The notes under the pieces are model-generated. The model was given only the letters and a program-made list of their open reading frames with translations, did no database searches and had not been told where the DNA came from. A stretch of 64,000 bases of DNA, from assembly GCF_900105905.1 (NCBI RefSeq), contig NZ_FNSV01000005.1, forward strand, positions 5,394,001 to 5,458,000, in the 5' to 3' direction. This stretch comes from Rhodococcus koreensis (GTDB lineage Bacteria; Actinomycetota; Actinomycetes; Mycobacteriales; Mycobacteriaceae). Positions 59,526 through 64,000 of this stretch are shown here, piece after piece (the stretch's first letter is position 1; each line of letters starts with the position of its first letter). A program made the position numbers and the translations under genes.

Positions 59526-61034
59526 ATGACCCAGACTGTCGCGTCGACCCCCACCCAGGTCCGTCGCGGTGACGGCACCTCACTCGTGTCGGCCGAAGAC
59601 TTTGCACCTCGCAGGCACTTCATCGCAGGCGAGTTTGTCACCGGCGCTAGCGGTGCATCCATCGACGTCGTCAACCCGGCTGACGGCTCGGTGCTCACCA
59701 CGGTTCTCGAAGGCACCGCCGACGACGTCGACAAGGCGGTCGACGCAGCCCTTGCCGCGAAAGCCGGCTGGGCGCGGCTGGTCCCGAAGGAACGCGCCGA
59801 GATCCTGCACAAGATCGCCGATCGCCTCGCCGGCAACGCAGACCTCCTCGCCCGGCTCGAATCGGCGAACACCGGTAAGCCGCTGATGGTTTCGCAGGAC
59901 GATGTCTCCGGATCGATCGATACGTTCCGGTTCATGGCGGGGGCGTCCCGGGCCATCACCTCCCAGGCTGCCGCGGACTATGCCGAAGGGCACCTGTCGG
60001 TCATCCTCCGTGAACCCCTGGGTGTCGTCGGTGTCGTCACGCCCTGGAACTACCCGCTGCTGATGGCGGCGTGGAAGATCGCCCCCATCCTCGCCGCCGG
60101 CAACACTATGGTCATCAAGCCGTCCGAGCAGACGCCGCTGACCACCCTCAAGTTCGCCGAACTGGTCGCGGACCTGCTTCCCGCCGGTGTGTTCAACGTC
60201 GTCACCGGCTACGGTCCCGTCGTCGGAAACCGGCTGTCCGGGCATCCCCAGATCGACATGATCGCCCTGACCGGATCCGTCGGCAGTGGAAAGGCGGTGG
60301 CGCAGAAGGCAGCCGAATCCCTCAAACGCGTGCACCTCGAACTCGGCGGCAAGGCGCCGGTCATAGTCTTCGACGACGCCAACCTCGAGGAGGCCGCGAC
60401 GTCCCTGCGCGCGGCCGGCTACTGGAACTCCGGCCAGGAATGTGGCGCGGGATGCCGGGTGCTGGTGCACGAATCGGTTGCCGAAGAATTCACCGAGCAC
60501 CTGGTCCGCGAGGTCGGATCACTGGTCGTCGGCGAGCCCGGCGCCGGTGACGACATCGAGATCGGCCCCCTGGTTTCGAAGGCGCACTTCGATCGGGTTT
60601 CCGGATTCCTCACGCGGGCAAGCGAACAGGGTATCCGTGCCGCACTCGGCGGCGCCCCGATCGACGGCCCCGGCTACTTCGTGCCGCCCACCGTCCTGGT
60701 CGACGTTCCCGACGGAGCCGAATGCTCCCGGGAAGAGATCTTCGGCCCCGTCGTCACCGTCGAAACCTTCACCGACGAGAACAACGCCATCGACCGCGCC
60801 AACGACGTGCCCTACGGTCTCGCCGCCTCGGTGTGGACCGAAAACGCCCGCCGCAGTCACGACCTGCCCGCCCGACTCGACTTCGGGACGGTCTGGGTCA
60901 ACTCCCACCTCGTCCTGGCCAACGAAGTGCCGTGGGGCGGTTTCAAGGGGTCCGGCTACGGCCGCGACCTGTCGATCTACGCACTCGACGACTACTCCCG
61001 CACCAAGCACGTGATGCACAACCACAACCGCTGA
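59526..61034 (+). CDS. NAD(P)-dependent aldehyde dehydrogenase (betaine/aminobutyraldehyde type)
   Basis: A 502-residue class I/II-like aldehyde dehydrogenase oxidising an aldehyde to its acid. FIAGEFVTGASGASIDVVNP opens the domain. VVTPWNYPLLMAAWKIAPIL and NTMVIKPSEQTPLTTLKFAE bind NAD. Catalytic Glu272 (LELGGKAP) and Cys306 (SGQEC) are intact and 34 residues apart as expected. The similarity is to betaine-aldehyde and gamma-aminobutyraldehyde dehydrogenases. ATG 59526 follows GGAAGG. It leads an operon with an FAD oxidase and an APC permease, which suggests import and oxidation of an amine or polyol. Confidence 0.92.
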   Translation: MTQTVASTPTQVRRGDGTSLVSAEDFAPRRHFIAGEFVTGASGASIDVVNPADGSVLTTVLEGTADDVDKAVDAALAAKAGWARLVPKERAEILHKIADRLAGNADLLARLESANTGKPLMVSQDDVSGSIDTFRFMAGASRAITSQAAADYAEGHLSVILREPLGVVGVVTPWNYPLLMAAWKIAPILAAGNTMVIKPSEQTPLTTLKFAELVADLLPAGVFNVVTGYGPVVGNRLSGHPQIDMIALTGSVGSGKAVAQKAAESLKRVHLELGGKAPVIVFDDANLEEAATSLRAAGYWNSGQECGAGCRVLVHESVAEEFTEHLVREVGSLVVGEPGAGDDIEIGPLVSKAHFDRVSGFLTRASEQGIRAALGGAPIDGPGYFVPPTVLVDVPDGAECSREEIFGPVVTVETFTDENNAIDRANDVPYGLAASVWTENARRSHDLPARLDFGTVWVNSHLVLANEVPWGGFKGSGYGRDLSIYALDDYSRTKHVMHNHNR

Positions 61035-61083
61035 CCATCCCCGATAGTCCACCCACACCTCTCGAGTAAAGGTTCACACAGAC

Positions 61084-62352
61084 ATGCCTACCAAGCTCTA
61101 CGCCACCCCGCCGATCCCGTACGTCACCGAGAAGCCGTGGACGAACTGGGGCGGCAACCAGGCCTGTACGCCCGCATTCACGGTCCGCCCGAAGAACGAG
61201 CAGGAGGTCCTCGACGTCGTCCGCTTCGCAATCCGTGAGGGTTTGCCCGTCCGCGCCGTCGGCGCCGGCCACTCCTTTACCCCGATCGTGCAGACCGGCG
61301 GTGTGCTCATCGACACCGAACTGCTTACCGGCGTGACCGGAACCGACACCACCAAGAACCGTGCCCGCGTCCTCGGCGGCACCCGTATCAGCGACATGGG
61401 CGCACCCCTGTGGGACGCCGGGCTGTCCCTGTCGAACCAGGGCGATATCGACAAGCAGTCGATCTCCGGTGCCATCGCGACCGCCACCCACGGCTCCGGC
61501 ATCAACCTGGGCAGTTTCTCCTCCCGTCTCCGCTGGGCCCGAATCATCAACGGCCACGGCGAGGTTGTCGAAGTAGACGAGAACGATCTGAACACCCTGC
61601 GCGCCGCCCAGGTCGCGATCGGCACTCTCGGCATCATGACCGAGGTCGAACTCGAGGTGTCGCCGCGCTACCACATCAAGGAAGAGATCACCTTCCCGAC
61701 GTGGGACGAGACCAAAGCCGGGTGGGACCAGAACATCGCCGACTACCGGCACTACTCGTTCATCTGGTGCCAGGCCGACGACTCGGCCGCTCTGTACGAA
61801 CTGCCCACCCCGGCCGGTGAATCGATGGTCAACCGCACCTACACCAAGAAGTACGTCGCCGCGAACCTCGACGAGGCCGGCGAGATCGTCACCACCGAGA
61901 ACCGTCGCGCCGACCGGGCATACAAGATCTACGCCGGCGGGTACATGATCCCCTTCCACGAACTCGAGTACTACGTACCCGCCGAAAAGGGCTTGGCCGC
62001 AGTCGAAGCCGTGCAGAACCTGTTGACGACCAAGCACACCGCCGAGCGCTACCCGATCGAGGTCCGCTGGGTCCAGGGCGACGACGCCTACTTGTCCCCG
62101 TTCTACAAGCGCGACACGACCGTGCTGTCGGTCTCCGGCGCCCCCGGCACGGACTACTGGCCCTACCTACGCGACCTCGACGCGCTTCTCGAGGACTTCG
62201 ATGCCCGCCCGCACTGGGGCAAGATCCACTTCCTCACCCGCGACCGCATCGAGAAGATGTACCCCGAATACGACAAGTTCGTCGCCGTGCGCCGAGAGTT
62301 CGACCCCGACGGCGTCTTCCTCAACGACAATCTGCGTTCCCTCGTAGGCTAA
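61084..62352 (+). CDS. FAD-linked oxidase, VAO/ALO family (alditol/sugar-lactone oxidase-like)
   Basis: A 422-residue flavoprotein. The PCMH FAD-binding domain shows NEQEVLDVVRFAIREGLPVR and VGAGHSFTPI, where the His usually forms the covalent FAD bond, then GGTRISDMGAPL and SGAIATATHGSG. The C-terminal ALO domain ends with RPHWGKIHFL and EFDPDGVFLNDNLRSL. The combination matches aldonolactone and alditol oxidases, which oxidise a CH-OH with O2 giving H2O2. Its aldehyde product could feed the upstream dehydrogenase. The gap to that gene is 49 bp. Confidence 0.86.
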   Translation: MPTKLYATPPIPYVTEKPWTNWGGNQACTPAFTVRPKNEQEVLDVVRFAIREGLPVRAVGAGHSFTPIVQTGGVLIDTELLTGVTGTDTTKNRARVLGGTRISDMGAPLWDAGLSLSNQGDIDKQSISGAIATATHGSGINLGSFSSRLRWARIINGHGEVVEVDENDLNTLRAAQVAIGTLGIMTEVELEVSPRYHIKEEITFPTWDETKAGWDQNIADYRHYSFIWCQADDSAALYELPTPAGESMVNRTYTKKYVAANLDEAGEIVTTENRRADRAYKIYAGGYMIPFHELEYYVPAEKGLAAVEAVQNLLTTKHTAERYPIEVRWVQGDDAYLSPFYKRDTTVLSVSGAPGTDYWPYLRDLDALLEDFDARPHWGKIHFLTRDRIEKMYPEYDKFVAVRREFDPDGVFLNDNLRSLVG

Positions 62353-62371
62353 CCGGACGGATGACTACGTC

Positions 62372-64000
62372 ATGACCACTACGCAACCGTCACACCATGG
62401 TTCCGACGAGGGCGGCGTCGACGAGTACGGCTACAACCAGAAGCTCGACCGAAGCATCGGCAAGTTCGCCAGCTTTGCCGCCGGCGTCAGCTACATCTCG
62501 ATCCTGACCGGTGTCTTCGGGCTCTTCTACGTCGGCTTCGGCACCGGCGGCCCGGCCTACGCCTGGTCGTGGCCGATGGTCTTCGTCGGCCAGCTCATGG
62601 TCGCGCTCTGTTTCGCCGAGCTCGCCAGCCGCTACCCGGTCGCCGGGTCGGTCTACAACTGGGCGAAAAAGCTTGCCTCACCGACCACATCGTGGATGGC
62701 GGGCTGGCTGCTACTGACCTCCTCGATCGTGACCGTCGGCGCGGTCGCGCTGGCGTACCAGATCACGCTCCCGCAGATCTGGTCCGGTTTCCAGATCGTC
62801 GGCGACGGCACCGGCGAACACGACTTCTCCCTCAACGGTGTGCTGCTGGCCGGGGCGCTGATCGTGTTCACCACCCTGGTGAACGCGTTCGGAGTCAAGT
62901 TGACCGCGCTGATCAACAGCGTGGGTGTGTTCGTCGAGCTGATCGCGGCGGTGCTGCTGGTGATCATCCTCGGTGTGCACGTCGTCCGGGGACCCGGTGT
63001 ACTCCTCGAGACACACGGACTGGGAGAAGGCCACTCGCTCGGCTACTTCGGGGTATTCCTGGTCGCGTCCCTCGCCTCGGCGTGGGTCATGTACGGATTC
63101 GACACGGCGAGCTCGCTCGGCGAAGAGACCAAAGACCCGAAGAAGACCGCGCCCCGCGCGATCATCCGGGCCATCACCGCCTCGTTCCTGCTCGGTGGCG
63201 CCATCTTGTTCTTCGGCATCCTCGCCGCACCCGATCTGAGCGATCCGCAGCTGGGATCGCCGTCCGGTGGTCTGCAGTACGTGATCCTCTCGCTGCTCGG
63301 TGGGACCCTGGGCAAGCTGTTCCTGATCTGCATTGCGGTGGCAATCACAGTGTGCACGTTGGCTATTCAAGCTGCCGCGGTGCGCATGGTGTTCGCCATG
63401 GCGCGGGACAACAATCTGCCGTGCGGTCGCTGGCTCGCTCACGTGCACCCCGAGCGTAAGACGCCGGCGAATGCGTCGATCACCGTCGGTGTGCTGGCAA
63501 TTGCGATCTTGGTGCTGATGATCACCCAGCCGCAGATCTACGTCGTGCTCTCGGCGATCGGCATCGTCCTGATCTACGCGGCGTACCTGCTGGTCACCGG
63601 TCCGATGCTGCGGAACCGGTTGCGGGGCCGGTGGCCGCTGCCGGGCGCACCCGCACAGGACGAGTTCTCGCTCGGACGGCCCCTCGGCCTGGTGGTCAAC
63701 GCCATCGCTGTGGTCTGGGGTGCCGCCATGATCGTGAATCTGGTCTGGCCTCGCGCCGAGGTCTACAACCCCGCCGCGCCGTTCCACTGGTACCTGCAGT
63801 GGTCGGGAGTTCTGATTCCGGCGCTGCTCACCGTGGGTGGCCTGGTGCTCTACCGGGTACGGATCCGGCACCGGACCGGGATTCTGGCAGAGCACGCCGC
63901 GGTCGTCACGCCCGCCTCGAGCGGGCCGGCCTCGCAGGCACCGTTAGAAACGGACCTGTCCGAGCCCAGCGACGTCGACCCGGTCGAACCCGTGCAGCGG
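62372..64000 (+). CDS. APC-family amino acid/polyamine permease (C-terminus cut by window end)
   Basis: At least 543 residues of a polytopic transporter; the frame is open to the window edge. Start ATG 62372 (TTTQPSHHGSDEGG); an ATG at 62361 hits a stop after four codons. TM1 region SFAAGVSYISILTGVFGLFY with the substrate-binding unwound stretch, CFAELASRYPVAGSVYNWAK in TM2-3, and MYGFDTASSLGEETKDPKKT in TM6-7 are hallmark APC amino acid/GABA permease motifs. It is the likely uptake system for the substrate of the aldehyde dehydrogenase and FAD oxidase upstream, pointing to an amino alcohol, GABA or polyamine. Confidence 0.9.
   Translation, partial: MTTTQPSHHGSDEGGVDEYGYNQKLDRSIGKFASFAAGVSYISILTGVFGLFYVGFGTGGPAYAWSWPMVFVGQLMVALCFAELASRYPVAGSVYNWAKKLASPTTSWMAGWLLLTSSIVTVGAVALAYQITLPQIWSGFQIVGDGTGEHDFSLNGVLLAGALIVFTTLVNAFGVKLTALINSVGVFVELIAAVLLVIILGVHVVRGPGVLLETHGLGEGHSLGYFGVFLVASLASAWVMYGFDTASSLGEETKDPKKTAPRAIIRAITASFLLGGAILFFGILAAPDLSDPQLGSPSGGLQYVILSLLGGTLGKLFLICIAVAITVCTLAIQAAAVRMVFAMARDNNLPCGRWLAHVHPERKTPANASITVGVLAIAILVLMITQPQIYVVLSAIGIVLIYAAYLLVTGPMLRNRLRGRWPLPGAPAQDEFSLGRPLGLVVNAIAVVWGAAMIVNLVWPRAEVYNPAAPFHWYLQWSGVLIPALLTVGGLVLYRVRIRHRTGILAEHAAVVTPASSGPASQAPLETDLSEPSDVDPVEPVQR

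Overview
The window is a high-GC, gene-dense actinobacterial chromosome segment. Gene order and protein sequence point to a Rhodococcus (R. jostii/R. opacus-like) or close mycolic-acid relative. The main evidence is that 28-51 kb carries the mycobacterial block ino1 - PadR - DUF1707 protein(s) - DUF5318 - ponA1 - GT87 - rpsF - ssb - rpsR - rplI - dnaB (equivalent to M. tuberculosis Rv0046c-Rv0058), including an intein in the dnaB P-loop. GTG starts, 4-bp GTGA/ATGA overlaps and F420-type enzymes fit the same group. The species call is inference; no database was searched.

Layout. 1-4.1 kb: start of a divergent lipoprotein, then a TetR regulator with two upstream palindromes, an acyl-CoA ligase and an AidB-type acyl-CoA dehydrogenase. 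4.1-6.5 kb: an EamA exporter divergent from a MocR regulator over 25 bp. 6.5-14.1 kb: a leftward operon (acyl-CoA ligase, DUF3556 membrane protein, FAD oxidoreductase, PucR regulator) divergent from a thiolase over a shared operator. 14.2-17.7 kb: an F420-type LLM oxidoreductase and a deazaflavin-type oxidoreductase, a decayed MFS transporter, and a DUF2786/TIGR04338 pair. 17.7-19.7 kb: a siderophore-binding lipoprotein and a sucrase/ferredoxin-like protein that share an IdeR/DmdR-type iron box. 19.9-24.4 kb: a complete sugar ABC importer (trehalose/maltose type). 24.4-25.7 kb: an IS110-family insertion. 25.9-39.2 kb: cell-envelope block with two class A PBPs, inositol-phosphate synthase, a PadR regulator, three tandem DUF1707 proteins, DUF5318 and a GT87 mannosyltransferase-like protein. 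39.4-44.5 kb: a LuxR-type ATPase regulator divergent from an atypical Baeyer-Villiger-like monooxygenase and an esterase. 44.5-46.5 kb: a GNAT and a second GT87 protein. 46.6-51 kb: rpsF-ssb-rpsR-rplI and dnaB with a reduced class 3-like intein. 51.4-56.5 kb: exported proteins, a cysteine-rich protein, a GNAT, a cutinase and a frameshifted IS630 remnant. 56.8-58.2 kb: a long-form GAPDH. 58.3-59.4 kb: non-coding DNA with an orphan fragment resembling an intein homing endonuclease. 59.5-64 kb: an aldehyde dehydrogenase, a VAO/ALO-type FAD oxidase and an APC permease that runs off the window, probably a catabolic operon for an amine or polyol.

Cross-cutting feature: a palindromic repeat of about 67 bp (five copies and one partial) begins right after a stop codon at most sites. 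Between two convergent gene pairs it fills the whole gap. In two genes it supplies the C-terminal codons and the stop. The strongest leads are this repeat family, the dnaB intein with its orphan endonuclease-like fragment 8 kb away, the IS110 end structure with a compact candidate guide-RNA region, and the monooxygenase that lacks the His of the BVMO fingerprint.
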